Assembly: GCA_019671005.1 (NCBI GenBank)
Contig: CM033721.1
Location: forward strand, 50,262,864-50,326,863
Direction of reading: 5' to 3'
DNA from: Hibiscus mutabilis
Lineage: Eukaryota; Streptophyta; Magnoliopsida; Malvales; Malvaceae
Length of the DNA: 64,000 nucleotides
Shown here: positions 45,239 through 57,587 of the stretch, one piece after another
Layout: the number at the start of each line of letters is the position of its first letter
How positions within the stretch are numbered: position 1 is the stretch's first letter
Made by a program: the position numbers and the translations under genes
The notes under the pieces: model-generated
Databases searched by the model: none
Told to the model about the DNA's origin: nothing
Seen by the model: only the letters and a program-made list of their open reading frames with translations

Positions 45239-46617
45239 TTATAGGCGTGATAAAGGGGTCTTCCTCTTAACAAAGCTCCCTCGATCAGGAGCCATGCGTT
45301 TCTTCCTCTTTAGGTTGGGCTTTGATGCAGCTATGGAGGCTTTTATGTCATGGAGAACCCCCTCAGCAATTCTCACTGGATCAGAGGCAGTAAAGACATC
45401 AGTGGAAGTAGATGAGGCAAGTGCAGCAGGTGTTGCAATAGATTTGCCTTGGAATCCTTCTTCTTTTGATTCAGGCAACCTGTCATTTCTTGCAAACTCG
45501 ACTTGGACAGGGGACACTAGTATGGTGGCATCCGATTGCATCAAAGTATGGATAGAATGAGGACTGGCTGGTATATCATTGTTTGCAAGGATGTTAGTGG
45601 GGAACTCAGGGAAGACTTGTAAAGTATCTGCGAACATTCCTTCAAGAGTTTTCTTAAAGACACAGTCCCAGGCATGAGTATATTGCCAGAGCTTGGTGTT
45701 CTACTCCTATACTTTCTCCACTTTTTAAAGAATAAACTTATGGTGTTGGTAGATTTGAGAAAGCATTGCCATTGAACTAGCTGGCATAGGAGTCTTAGGT
45801 TCTGCCTTGGGCACCTTGGCCTTAGACACCAGCTCTACAGCCTTTCCTTTTCCTTTCTCCTTGGCAATGAGTTGCCTCCATATGGAAGGAGTGATAGTTG
45901 TTCTTTTGCTCTCTTAGGCATTATCCGAATTAAGTTGGGGCACACTGTGCTTCATGCAAATGTTAGAGATTAATAAGGGGGAAAAACTACCACTGCCTTA
46001 CCAGCGCATTTATAAGTCTCATCTATAATAATACGACTGACATTGATCTTGCAGCCTACGATGATCAAATGCAATAAGGCCATCCTCTCCTCTGAGACAG
46101 TCTCGTTATGGGTGGTTGGCATAAGATTTGCTTTCAAGAAGTAGTTCCACCCCTTTGGTTGTGGCTTTAGTGCCAGTTGTTTCACCGTCCGATGGCCTTT
46201 CGATGACACGTTCGAGTTGGTGCTAGGCTCGTATAAATCCTTCAATAGTGTTTGTCTCTAGAAGCGTCCAACGAGTCAGCAAACACAGAGTGCTCTTCCC
46301 TTGCAGCATCCAATTTAAACATAATCAAATCTAACACACACACCTCGTATAAGCAAGAAAGGTATATCTCTGGTCGTGAGGTGGGCATATAACTTTTGAA
46401 CAATATTGGAATGGATATCCCTATATTGCTGGCAAAATAACTCCCATTTGTGCTTTTTAATCACTGCTATGAACTTTGGTGAATAATCCAAGTTGGGTTC
46501 ATTCTTGAACTCAAAATTCTTCTCATAACAAAACGTTCGTGCAGAAAAGTTCTCCTCATACTTCTTTTGAATTTCTTCATTAAAGAAGATCTTAAAAGGT
46601 GTTGAAGAAGATGTCAT
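45239..46617 (-). pseudogene. Envelope-position ORF of the Athila element ('putative plant transposon protein' type)
   Basis: The start is ATG at 46617 (MTSSSTPFKIFFNEEIQKKY). The first open part (46617-46315) has the W-x-x-F ... VRGVCVRF pattern. The second (46245-45970) has GWNYFLKANLMPTTHNETVSEERMALL. The last (45637-45239) is a low-complexity S/T/A-rich segment ending KRKTPLSRL. Athila elements carry this ORF in the position of a retroviral envelope gene. In plants it is annotated as a putative plant transposon protein, and its role is unproven. No membrane segment or signal peptide is visible here. Frames are separated by stops. Confidence 0.6.
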
Positions 46618-47179
46618 GGAGAAACTTTTGGAGAAATAGGAGACATTTGGGGAAAATAAAAGTTGGATTCTTGCTTTCTTATCGAGGAAGATGAAAAGAG
46701 AGTGTAAAATTTTAGCTAAGACAAAGGTCGGGGTTTAAGTAGAGGGAAAAAGAAATGATTGAGTGTTTTAATGGGGATGTTTAAGTTGGGCGATTAAATG
46801 GGGATACTGATGAAGAAGTGGTGTGTTTAGGGATAAGGGATAATTTTGGGCTAAGGGATGGCGATGAATAGATGACACGGGAAAAGGGATAGAATGATAA
46901 GGTGAAAATTTGAATTTCAAGTTTTACCCTAAGCAACTAGGGTTTATCCCGCACTTAGAAAAAATCCTCTCCTCTTGGGCCTAAATCACACAGAGTCCAA
47001 CTTGTGCGTGATGTTGGATCCCACATGCCAATCCCGATCTTGACATACTGCCTGGCAACGTAATCTTGTATTCAATCAAAGAAATCCTTTCAAAACATAA
47101 AATAAAAATAAAAATAAAATAACAAAAAGAAAACAACAATTGAATCAAAAATTGAAAACTCAGAGAAAAACATCGAACC
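46618..47179 (-). other. Spacer between integrase and envelope-position ORF
   Basis: There is no supported frame. It contains an A-rich AAAATAAAAATAAAAATAAA run at about 47096-47120. Confidence 0.4.
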
Positions 47180-48309
47180 TATTAAGACCATCTGGACTTA
47201 AGCTTCCATGGAAATAACTTTAACCTAGAGTTAAATAACAAAACTCTTTGGCTGACTTCAAACTGCATTGGCAATATTCTGTTATCATGCCATCTTTTTG
47301 TCTTCTCCTTATACAGCTTGGCATTCTCATAAGCTTGAGCTCAAAATTTCTCCAACTCATTCAAATCTAATAGCCTCTTCTCACAGCCAGCCCTCCATTC
47401 CATATTAAGCTTTTTGGTTGCCCAATAAGCTTGATGTTCCAATTCCACTAGCAAGTGGCATGCCTTCCCAAAAAAGAGTCTGTATAGGGAGGTTCCCAAC
47501 AGAGTCTTAAAAGCTGTTCTGTAAGCCCAAAGGGAGTCATCTAGTCTCAAGGACCAGTCCTTTCTTGTCAGGTTCATAGTCTTCTCCAAGATGTCTTAAT
47601 CTCCTTCTTTGAAATCACCGCTTGGCCATTCGTTTGGGGATGGTAGGCTATGGCAATTCTTTGGTGGATTCCATAGCGGCACAGAGCTTTAGAAATTAAA
47701 TTACATTTAATGTACCTTCATCATGAATAATAGCTTTGGAGGCACCGAATCTAGTAAAAATATGCTTATGTAGGAACTTGGTAACAACCTTGGCATTATT
47801 TGTTGGTAAAGCAACAACTTCAATCCATTTTGAAATGTAGCCAACGACCGCAAGGATATATAGGTTACCAAATGATGGGGGAAAGGACCCATGAAGTCTA
47901 TGCCCCATACGTCAAATAGCTCTACTAGCATAATGTTCTAGAGTGGAAATTAATTTCTACCGCAGATGTTACTCGTCCGCTGGCATCGATCACATACCTT
48001 GGCAAAATTATGAGCATCCTTGAAAAGCGTAAGCCAAAAGAATCCTGATTACAGCACTCTGGCCGCGATTTTCATCCCAGCAAAATGGCCTCCATGCGGT
48101 GCTGCATGGCATAATTTTAATATGTTGTGATGTTCATCTTCTAGCACACATCGACGTATCAATTGATTAGCACACCGCTTAAACAAAATTGACTTATCCT
48201 AATAATATTGTCTAACATCCTACAAAAATCCTTTCCTGGCATTACTTTTCAAATCCGGTGGCAAAATATTGCTTACCAAGTATTTGACTCTATCAGCATA
48301 CCATAGCAC
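47180..48309 (-). pseudogene. pol: Integrase of the Athila element
   Basis: Read on the minus strand, it begins at the solo LTR with a YADRVKYLVSNILPPDLK linker. The zinc-binding region is AKVCDRCQR (about 47990-48010), and the core starts VWGIDFMGPFP (about 47910-47878). The 47589-47341 part reads RKDWSLRLDDSLWAYRTAFKT and FGKACHLLVELEHQAYWA, the well-known Athila integrase C-terminal region. It ends at about 47180 with NSRLKLFPWKLKSRW. Several stops and shifts are present (e.g. around 47600 and 47700). Confidence 0.85.
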
Positions 48310-51075
48310 TATAACACCCCCTTCCCGGCCTAGTCGAAAATTAAGTCAGAGTATGCTACCGATGAACTAAGCGGTGGTTGATACGATATTTTCATGTAGT
48401 AAAATATGTTGTTGGGCTTAATATACAAGAAAAAGAATTACCCTTATGCCAACAATTTATCTCGAGTCAATGATTAGCCAATTAGGACCAATTTACAACA
48501 TTTACAAGCTTTAAGGACTTAAACATAATTTTAGCATTTTAGTGGTCCTTTCCTGAAATTAACCTAAACAAAATGAAATTCATCATTCAAACAATATGTA
48601 TACGAATTTTCATATTATTCAGAGTTCATTTTCCCATCCAATTAAGCAGATATTAATCAGTGACCAAATTGTAAGCAATACAAAACTGTGTTCGTTACCT
48701 TTTAACAGATTTAACAGTCTCCGTACTAATACTCTCATGACCGTATCGGTACACCTTAACCTAATTCTCAAATTCAGATTCAATTGCAACATACCTGTAT
48801 CGATACAGTTGAGGGTCGTACCGATACTGGTTGACCATGTTGACTTAGTATTGATACACCTTGACCCCGTATCGATAACATTTTTGATCCCAAATTCTAG
48901 TACCCAAATCCTATACTGATATGCCTAGGCCATATCGATACACCCCTTGTTTACCAATGTTGACCTTACCAAATATGCAAGGCCGTATCGATACATCATC
49001 CACCGTATCGAAACGCCCCATACTAAAATGACAATTTTTTTATAGTTTTTATTCGAATTGACCTATCTATCATGGTCCAAATGTAATGAAACTTTACCAG
49101 CAAGTTTTAATCAACAAAAACTACTAGCATACCAAATTTTGTGTTGATCCGAATCTATTTACTATGTTTTCACCTTTTGAACCCAATATGCATTTTTAGT
49201 CCTTTTTAAGCCAAGTGAGACGTTCATTTTAAGCCCTATGCACTAACATCCCACAAGCACAAAATATAGATATCAAAAGGTCCTTATGAGACTGTTCTAG
49301 GAACTTTGCAACCCTACTAGGAGTTTATAAGTTCGATATACATTACTTCAAACTTGCTTGTGACATGTGCAACGCAACAACTTCTCCGATCTCCAACTTG
49401 AATCTCTCAACCTGAAATGGATAAAATGCAATGCATTAGGCATACTTTGGATAGTGAGGTAGTCAAAAATGACATAATGTCATGGACATACACTACAATT
49501 CATATCTTTCCAACAACAATACAATAGATTTATGATAGCAATGCAATGTTCATGTTCAATAACAGTAAATCCATATTTCATCAATAACCCTTGGATCAAT
49601 TTCGGATAATGGATACGCGAATTCCAATGCCTCGCCAATATGACCAATACCACAACACATCCTTCCGCCTCGCCAAATCAATATAGGCCGTAGCCTTAGG
49701 ACCATAGTCCACCCATACACTGAGCTCATGAATTCTATGGCATGCCAAATGTGTCCAATGTCCTTCGAATCCAAGGTCCAGTAACAATATTGATAATTCA
49801 CATTCAATATCAATGGCCATGTTCAATGTTCTTAACAATAAACAATATCTTGATGTCTATGTTCAATGGCAATATCAATAACAATGACAATGTCTAATGG
49901 TCTCAATGATATCAATAATGGTCGTTGCTTCGTTTGCAATGTTTTAATGACAATAGCGATGCTAACATCAATGATCAATGACAATGGCTACATGAGTGCT
50001 ATATCGATGCTACGCCAATATCCTACACTTTCATGGTTCAATGACAATGGCGATGATAATGACAATAACAACATTCATTGACTATAACGATACCTATATT
50101 CGATGTTCAATAGCAATAATGATGACAATGAAAATTTTCAATAGTCAACACGATAGCTTACCAATGCTTACCATAATGTTTGATAAGTGATTCGATGCAG
50201 TAATCCCTAACAACGGGGTTGACAATGATAACTTTTTATTAACAATGAAGTCGAGAAAGGCACCTAGCTTAATCATGAAACTTTGACTACATTCACCTTG
50301 ATAATTCAAGGCTCCCGGATAGAAATTTGCTTGTTCCTAGCTTTTGTTGGTGACAGTGGATGATCTCTACCAACTTTTTGAGGTAGGCAAAAACAATAAG
50401 ATTCGATTAGATTCAATAATACGATACCGAAATCAATATAACTATATCAAAATCAATATCGAAGCTTGAAATAGCTATTAGCTAGCAAACTCCATGGATA
50501 GCCAAACCCTAGCTTATGATTAAGCTTGATTTATCCATAGATTCCAACAATATTTTGGGGATTATGGCTTACCCGATCGATTACAATGATTTGATAACAA
50601 TAAATTGAAGAAAAAGCTATCTTGAAGTCATGCTCCAATGGAGGTGCTTGCTTAGGTGAAGAAGATGGTAACTTGGTGAGGAGCTTGCTTGAAGAATGTC
50701 TCGGGTAAGCTTCTAAGTTTGATTATCCACCTATTTTAAGGGGTTTTGATTTCCTTCATATGAAGGAAAGTCACCAGATTCCCCCACGTGAGTTTAGTTT
50801 ATAATTGAGGAGGGGCTAATCGCAAGATTAGTTCCTCAACTCTTGGTAGACTATAATTTTGTCCCCAAACTTCTAATTCTTACAATTTAGCCATTAAAAT
50901 ATTCCTTATAAACCCATTTAGGTCTTTTAACAATAATTCGACTCAATTAAAGTCCACTATCAATACTATCGACCTTGTAGTCAATATTAATACACTATTT
51001 GGACATTATCGATATAGGTTTCTGGTCGCCAGAACCCAATTTCGACTAGGCTGGATTTCGAGGTATTACAAGCAC
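48305..51075 (-). mobile_element. Solo LTR of a chromovirus, with target duplication AGCAC
   Basis: The LTR is 48310-51070 (2761 bp), inverted relative to element B's LTR and similar along its length. The left end TATAACACCCCC corresponds to TGTAACACCC with one G-to-A change; the right end is GAGGTATTACA. AGCAC occurs on both sides (48305-48309, 51071-51075). The host Athila frame is interrupted exactly here, and both sides are coding. With no internal region, it is the product of LTR-LTR recombination. About 49790-50160 is a degenerate CAATGA-word tract and 48730-49020 holds nine GTATCGATACGG-like boxes. Confidence 0.92.
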
Positions 51076-52400
51076 ATAATCAACTACAAGTAAATACTCA
51101 TCGGGGAATTTATCCCTTATGGCAGCGATCTTGTCATCCTCAGGGTGATGCTCTAATCTTGATAAATGACCAGCTACCAAGTTCTCACTCCCTTTCTTAT
51201 CTCTGATCTCGAGATCAAATTCTTGAAGCAAGAGTGTCCATCTGATTAGTCTGGGCTTGGATTCCTTCTTTGCCAAGAGATATTTTAAGGCCAAATGGTC
51301 TGTGTACACCATAACTTTGTTACCTACCAAGTAAGATCTGAACATATCAAATGCAAAGACAACCGTGAGAAACTTTTTCTCAGTTGTGGTCTAATTAAGC
51401 TAGGCTTCATTTAGCGTCTGGCTGGCATAATAGATGGTGTAGAAAACTTTGCCACACCTCTATCCTAACAATGCTCCAATGGCATAGTCACTGCATCGCG
51501 CATGAGCTTGAATGGCTCATTGCAATATGGTGCCACGACTATCCGAGCTTTAATCAACCTTTCTTTAAGTTCTTGAAACACTTTTAAACAAGAATCGTCA
51601 CATACAAAAGCGGTAATTTATTCCAAAAGCAAACATAAAGGTATAGAATTTTTTGAGAATTCTTTAATAAAATGAAAATAAAAACCTGCATGTCCCAAAT
51701 ATTTCCTAATACCTTTTACGCTTGTAAGAGGTGACAATTGCTTGATTACCTCAACTTTTTCTTTGTCTCCTTCGAGTCCTCTGTTAGTCACTTTATGTTG
51801 GAGAACTATGTATTGCTTCACCATGAAGTGACATTTTTCCTAGTTTAGGACCAGGTTAGTCTCAATACATCTCTGCAACACATGTTCCAAACATTGAAGG
51901 CATTCCTTGAAAGTTTTTCCCATCACCGAGAAGTCATCCATGAATACTTCTAGATTTTTCAGGACCATATTAGAGAAGATCGACATCATGCAACATTGAA
52001 ACGTTGTCGAAGCATTACGTAATCCAAAGGTCATTCTTCTAAAAGTGAATGTTCCATATGGACAAGTGAATGTGGTTTTCTCCTCATCTTCCAAAGCGAT
52101 GGCAAATTGGTTGTAGCCTGAGTAGTTGTCCAAGAAGAAATAAAATGCCTTACTTGCTAACCTGTCCAACATCTGATTGATGAAGGGTAATGGAAAGTGG
52201 TCTTTCCTAGTGGCATTATTCTGCTTCATGTAACCCATTCGCACTCTCCAGCCTGTGACGGTCCTAGAGGGAATAAACTCTTGTTTAGTATTTTATACCA
52301 CAGTCATTCCACCCTTCTTTGGCACGCATTGCACCGGGCTGACCCACAAGGATTAGAAATGGGATAAATTATCTCGGCATCCAGCCATTTTATGATTTCT
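51071..52400 (-). pseudogene. pol: RT and RNase H of the Athila element
   Basis: RT (about 52260-51830) shows NNATRKDHFPLPFINQM, FYFFLDNYSGYNQFAIA, EKTTFTCPYGTF, MTFGLRNASTTFQCCM and EVFMDDFSV, the catalytic MDD. A downstream piece (51824-51618) has GIRKYLGHAGFYFHFIKEF. RNase H (51345-51071) reads MVYTDHLALKYLL, WTLLLQEFDLEIRDKKG and LVAGHLSRL. The last normally has a catalytic Asp in ADHLSRL, which is Gly here. These are diagnostic Athila-lineage blocks. Stops separate the pieces. The region upstream of RT (52260-52400) is poorly readable. Confidence 0.9.
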
Positions 52401-52554
52401 TTCTTCACTACATCTTTCATGCTTGGTTTAGTCTTCTTTGGGCCTCAATTGTTTTTCCATGGTACTCCTCCAAAATGATTTTGTGCATACAAATAGTTGG
52501 GCTTATTCCTCGGATATCAGCTAAGGTCCTTCCTAAAGCTTGCTTATAACTACT

Positions 52555-53295
52555 TCATATTTCCAGTAATTTTTCCTCTTGATCATTAGTGAGATCAACA
52601 ACAATGATTACTAGAAAAGTTGAGTTATTACCTAAATAAGCATACTTAAGGTGGTCTGGCAATGGTTTCAGCTCTAATTCTGGTGGCTCATCAATAGATG
52701 GTTTAGGTGCCTTGATTTCTCTGCCAGCCAACTCTAGTGGTTTTGGCTGTCCAATATAACTCACAACTTCAGTCTCCAAGGTTGGTCCTTCAGGTTCTTC
52801 ACTTATCTTATCTTCATCATCTAGTCTTTAGCATCGTTATCTGGGTCTTGGCAAATATGTGCCATATCCATAGTGAAAATAGACTCCATCATCTCATCAG
52901 CTTGGCATTCCTCAGGTTCATCTGGGCATTTAAGAGCTTGAAACACATTAAATGTAATATGATGATCATTCATGCGCATTGTAAGTTGACCTTTATGACA
53001 TCAATTAGTACCCTACCTGTGGTAAGGAATGATCTATCCAATATAATTGGGACATTAACATCTGCCTTCAATCTAAAATGATAAAATCAACTGGAAATAT
53101 AAATTTGTCTACCTTCACCAACACATCATCAATCTTACCTTGAGGATGTGTAAAAGATTGGTCTGCCAGCTGAAGTGTTATCGTGGTAGGCCTTGCTTCA
53201 ATTATAGGCTTTCTAAAATCTGACATTAGCATCAAATTGATGCCAGCATCCAAGTCACACAGTGCCTTACCCATCAAATTTAGCTTAGGTGGCAA
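52555..53295 (-). pseudogene. pro: Protease and linker of the Athila element
   Basis: 53295-53068 reads GKALCDLDAGINLMLMSDFRK. This is the Athila protease active-site region, where the usual LG-AS has become LD-AG next to the catalytic Asp, then PQGKIDDVLVKVDKFIFPVDFIILD. A linker at 52779-52555 (KPSIDEPPELELKPLPDHLKY) is the conserved proline-rich segment before RT. Frames are separated by stops and shifts. Confidence 0.75.
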
Positions 53296-53399
53296 TCAAT
53301 TGAGTATCATTACACTGCATCCTTCAGTAAGAGCTACAGTCTCGAAATCACCTAATTTCCTCTTTATGGACAAGATTTCCTTCATGAATTTGACATAGT

Positions 53400-54900
53400 T
53401 GGGTATTTGCTCGAGAGCTTCCACTAATGGCATATTTATTTGCAATTGTTTAAGAACTTCCAAGAAGTGCTTAAATTGTTGGTCTTGCTTATGTTTCTAG
53501 AGTCTTTGTAGGAAAGATGGTGGTGGATAGGCAAATGTTTGCTCGACTGGCTTTGCCAAAGTGGTTTTGGCATCAGATTGTTGTCTGGCATCTGATAGTG
53601 GTCTGGCATCATTAGTTTTTGCCTTGTCTTTCTCAGCTTCTTTAGGTTCATCTGCTGGCATCAACTTCTCAGCTTGGCAATTAGTTAATTTTTTAATATG
53701 CATCTTAGTCTCACATTGTTTGCCACTCTGAAGAGTTACTGCTTTGCATTTTTATTTCCTTTATGCCGAGCATCTTCTGTATCGCTTGGAAAAGTTCCTT
53801 GGGGTCTATTGCTGAGTGCGCTAGCAATCTACCCTAGCTGAACCTCCAAGTTTCTTATGGATGCTGCTAAACTCTAGAAAGTTGCATCATTTCGCTTCAT
53901 GTAATCAGTCAAAGTGTTCCCTTAGCTAGATCTTTGCCCTTGATGGAATTTGTTATGGGCTCTCTGTGGCATCGCATTCTGGTTGAAACCTGGCGGTGCA
54001 TTATTGTTCTGCTGTTGGGCATTGAATTGATTACTGCCTTGGTTTGTCCAAGAAAAGTTGGGGTGCTACTTTTAACCTGCATTGTAAGTATTGGAATATG
54101 GATTATAATTACAATTAAAATTGCCAACAAAATTTACCGACTTGGGGTTTGCTAGGTAATCCCCATATGATGATGCTCTCCATATATTGTGCAAAATAGG
54201 TCTAATGCTTTTACTTATCAAACTTCAATAAGCTTTTGCAATGTCTTCACTATATTAGCGAGATTGGGAATTTGAGCATTGATTGATGATAATGCATCAA
54301 GCTTTAATTTTTCAATAGTTTTCGTTCATGATCCAGTCTAGTAGTAGGATACTGAAAATCATTGGCGGCAATCTTTTATAGAATGTCAACTACCTTCGTA
54401 AAATTCTTGTATAACAGTGAACCATTTGCCAAAGCATCAATAACAGTCTTAGCATGAGCATTGAGTCTGTTGTAAAAGGTTTCTATCTGGGTCTAATTAG
54501 GGAATCCATGCATAGGGCACATCCTCAACGGGTCCTTGAATCTCTCTCAGGCATCATATAAGGTCTCCTCATTAGACTGCCTAAACAAAATGATTTCACT
54601 CCTCGGCTTGGCATTAAGTTTAGGTGGCTGGAATCGCAAAAGAAATTTTTGGCATAGTTCTACTAGTAAAGTAACAGGACCAGGTGGCAAAGAGCTTAAC
54701 CACAATTTGCTCTATCTCTCAGGGAAAATGTGAATAATTTCAGATTCACTGTATCTTTAGACACTTCAGGTTGCTAAAATAGTTGGCAAACTTCCATGAA
54801 TTACTTTAAGTGTTTCCTTGGGTTTCTAGTAGATGATCCATAAAATTATCCTACATTCAAAAGGGTCTCTATCATTACCATTTTAAGTTCGAAATTGGTT
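53400..54900 (-). pseudogene. gag: gag of the Athila element
   Basis: Near 54560-54480 the minus strand reads FKDPLRMCPMHGFPN, and then TQIETFYNRLNAHAKTVIDA (about 54500-54440), the Retrotrans_gag core of Athila elements. Downstream, 54130-53909 is a Gln/Asn-rich stretch in a shifted frame. 53703-53497 is a Lys/Glu/Asp-rich spacer (KEAEKDKAKTNDARP), followed by EQIPNYVKFMKEILSIKRKLG (about 53420-53350), which precedes the protease. There are many stops. It is recognised by order and motifs. Confidence 0.75.
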
Positions 54901-55243
54901 GTATTTACCTCAGGACCAATCAGGCCTGGCATCAAATTGTCCATGGTTGGTGCCAGATGTTCTCAGATCGGTCTCTCTTCGTTATTATCAACAACAACAT
55001 CAGGAGCGAGCGGAATATCATTATTCAATGGTGGATCCCCATGGTTATTTTGGACACCATCTACTCCTCCTTGTTCGTTAAGAGCCATTTATCGAACTTT
55101 CTTTTTCAATCTTCGTAAGGTTGTTTCAATTTATGGGTTGTACGACCAATCTTCCATTGTAGGGAGGTTCCCAGTCATACACCAAACAAAACAAATAAGT
55201 AAAGTAAAACAAAACAAGTAAATCAAAACAAAAATTCTATTGC
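54901..55243 (-). other. 5' leader and gag start of the Athila element
   Basis: Between the PBS and the gag core; it has no intact start region that I could define. An AAAACAAAACAAG-type run lies at 55185-55230. Confidence 0.4.
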
Positions 55244-55263
55244 AATCCCCAGCAACGGTGCCA
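55244..55263 (-). promoter_or_regulatory. Primer-binding site of the Athila element (tRNA-Asp type)
   Basis: On the minus strand, TGGCACCGTTGCTGGGGATT follows the LTR end after a short TTTT spacer. It differs by two bases from the usual tRNA-Asp PBS of Athila (TGGCGCCGTTGCCGGGGA). Confidence 0.85.
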
Positions 55264-55269
55264 AAAACT

Positions 55270-56646
55270 TGTTGACTTTGCTAACACTTGGCAAAGGATT
55301 GAGAATGGATTGTAAGTATACAAGAAATATTCCCAAGAGTGAGTCTATTGCGTGCAAGTATACACGGTCAACAAGTCCTCCAACAATAAGCTAAGTATTG
55401 TATCCACAGGGATTTAAGTGTTCAATGTTTTACTTGTTAAAGGAATCAAGAATGTTGAAACTGATTTGGAATTTATAGTTACACAATGGCTAAAACAATG
55501 CAATGAAAGTAAAAATAGTTTGGCAAGAAGAATATTCAAATGGATTGTGAGAATTGGCAAGGGATGTCTGGATTTCACGCTAGCTATGCCAGTTACTAAT
55601 AATATCCTACCTTGGATTTATTGCCGAGCAAATTTCAAGAGTAGTGTTACCTCTGTCGATGGCAATACCCTAAGTTAACCACGATAAAACCCCTATATGT
55701 CTATAGTGCAACTTTTCATAAATTAACTTGATTAAGTTTCAATATTTACTCACTTCCGAATTAATCTCATCTATTTGAACATCTTCTGTCAAAGTTTCTC
55801 TCTTTAGTGCCTGGCAACTGATCGTTACCCCTTAAGCTTGTTAAGATATTAAGGCATAATATGCATACAATGACAAGTGTCGTATGGAAAAAAATTAATG
55901 AAATGAAGTGCTAGTAGGATAGAAAATAATTCCAAGGCATTCAAATTATTAAAAACAAAAGATAAACTGAGCTTTAATCGCAAACATCCCCAACCAACAG
56001 TAAAACCTTAGTTCGTGGTTGGGGATTTCGTCCACAAAATATCATATCTCAACATCACCATTTACATAAAAATTAAACTAAGAGAATAGGCAAAGAAGGA
56101 GGTCCTTCGATGCAGTCCGTAAAATGCTCTAGAGGTCTCGGTTTAAAATGGTTGAACCACGTTGCCTCTAGCTTCCCTCTTTCACCACGGTGCTCTCTCC
56201 TTGGATCAATGATCGATCTTTTCTAAGTAGGCACTCATGAAAACCCTAGGATGCATTTGAAATTTGAATTTTGATTACACACCAAGATAGGCATGTTATC
56301 CTCTTATCCTCTTTTGAATTTTAGGGCTAATATGTACTGTGTTCAACAACTACTTTGATCGGGCATCGAATGTTAATTCTTTGCCACCAAAGCTTGGCAA
56401 TCTCTGGTCCAACTTTGCCAACTGCGACTCCTGCTTATTGGCTTCTGCACGACTCTACCAAGCTTGCCCGGCTCCTATCCTATACCAATACCAAGAAAAC
56501 AACCTTTCAAACTGACAAAATAACAAATCCCTAACTCTTTATGCAAATCCAAGATTTTAACAACTAAATGCAAACATGTATACCTAAAGAAAAGCAAAAG
56601 CATTGTGAAATATGCATAAAATCTCAATACTTTCTAGGAGTTAACA
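55270..56646 (-). mobile_element. 5' LTR of the minus-strand Athila element
   Basis: On the plus strand it runs from TGTTGACTTTGC to GGAGTTAACA, so the ends are inverted (TGTTGAC/GTTAACA). It is 1377 bp, located by the PBS on one side and Tat integrase sequence on the other. An 86-codon frame at 55418-55678 on the plus strand has no recognisable feature. Confidence 0.8.
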
Positions 56647-57587
56647 ACGGCCCCTCCCATGTTGGGGCCATCTTTCCTCTTTGGATGGGCGGCTTACTAG
56701 TTCCATGTTTCTTAGCACTAAGTCACATGTTTTGAATTGTTTGTTCTTTACACATGAATTGTAGTACTTGGCAACTATTTGATTTCTGGCTTCTGACGCT
56801 ACCTCATATCTTTGGATGGGCCATCTCTTCGAGCATGTCCAAATTCATTCACAGCGCTTCATTGTTTGTTTATGCATCGTACTAAGTAATTTTTTTGTGT
56901 CGGCACACCTATTTCAACTGGTATGACTGCTTTTGTACCATAAGTCAAATTGAATGATGTTTCTCCTACTTTACGGTAATTATGGGTTTAATTAAGGTAA
57001 CTTTGTGTATTTGAGAGAAATTGAGATGATATGATAATACAACAAGCTTATTTTAGAGTTTTGTTACTTGTACTGGTGTGGGAGATTGTTCACAAAGCTG
57101 ACTATTTCTGGCAGCTCGTTTATCCAAGCTCTCTTTGCTTCTCTGACTTTTTTCTTGAGTGCAGACAAGATCTTCTTGTTGGCTTCTTCAACTTGACCAT
57201 TTGTCTGTGGGGATTTTATAGAACTTTGGTCCAACACAATGTGGAGATCTTTGTAAATTTTTTTGAACCGCTTCTGGAATTGAGTTCCATTATCTGCGAT
57301 GACGGTTCTGAGAATGTCGAACATGTAGTAATAGATCTCCACAAGAAGCTTTCCATTTGTTTATCTGTGATCGTAGCCATAGTTTCTACTTCTATTCACT
57401 TTGTAAAGTATTCCACGGTGACTACTAGGAATTTTCTCTGACCAACTACTATTGGAAATGGCTCGAAATGTTGATGCCCTAGATTACGAACGGCCACGGG
57501 CCCATGATGGAATTTAGAAGCACCATCGGTTGTTTGGGATTGAGGCGAACTCTTGACATGGTATGCACTTAGCTACCAAGTCCTGAG
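56647..57587 (-). pseudogene. pol: Integrase of a minus-strand Tat-type element
   Basis: 57342-57064 reads RTVIADNGTQFQKRF (second catalytic Asp), then SPQTNGQVEEANKKIL (catalytic Glu) and REAKRAWINELPEIVSF. Further left, GTKAVIPVEIGVP (about 56930-56895) is the conserved C-terminal block. To the right, VAKCIPCQEFASIPNN (about 57580-57530) is the zinc-finger end. The same frame context resumes at 63297 after the solo LTR. The Athila LTR starts where this coding sequence ends at 56647. Stops are frequent. It belongs to the same lineage as element A but is clearly diverged from it. Confidence 0.85.

Larger units (their letters stand above)
44330..56646 (-). mobile_element. Minus-strand Athila-type element, split by a solo LTR
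   Basis: From right to left: 5' LTR (56646-55270), tRNA-Asp-type PBS, gag, protease, RT, RNase H, [solo LTR 51070-48310], integrase, envelope-position ORF and 3' untranslated region. The RT and gag blocks are those of the Athila lineage. The right LTR end abuts Tat-type integrase sequence; ACGGC (56647-56651) is the expected target duplication. All ORFs contain stops. Confidence 0.85.
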
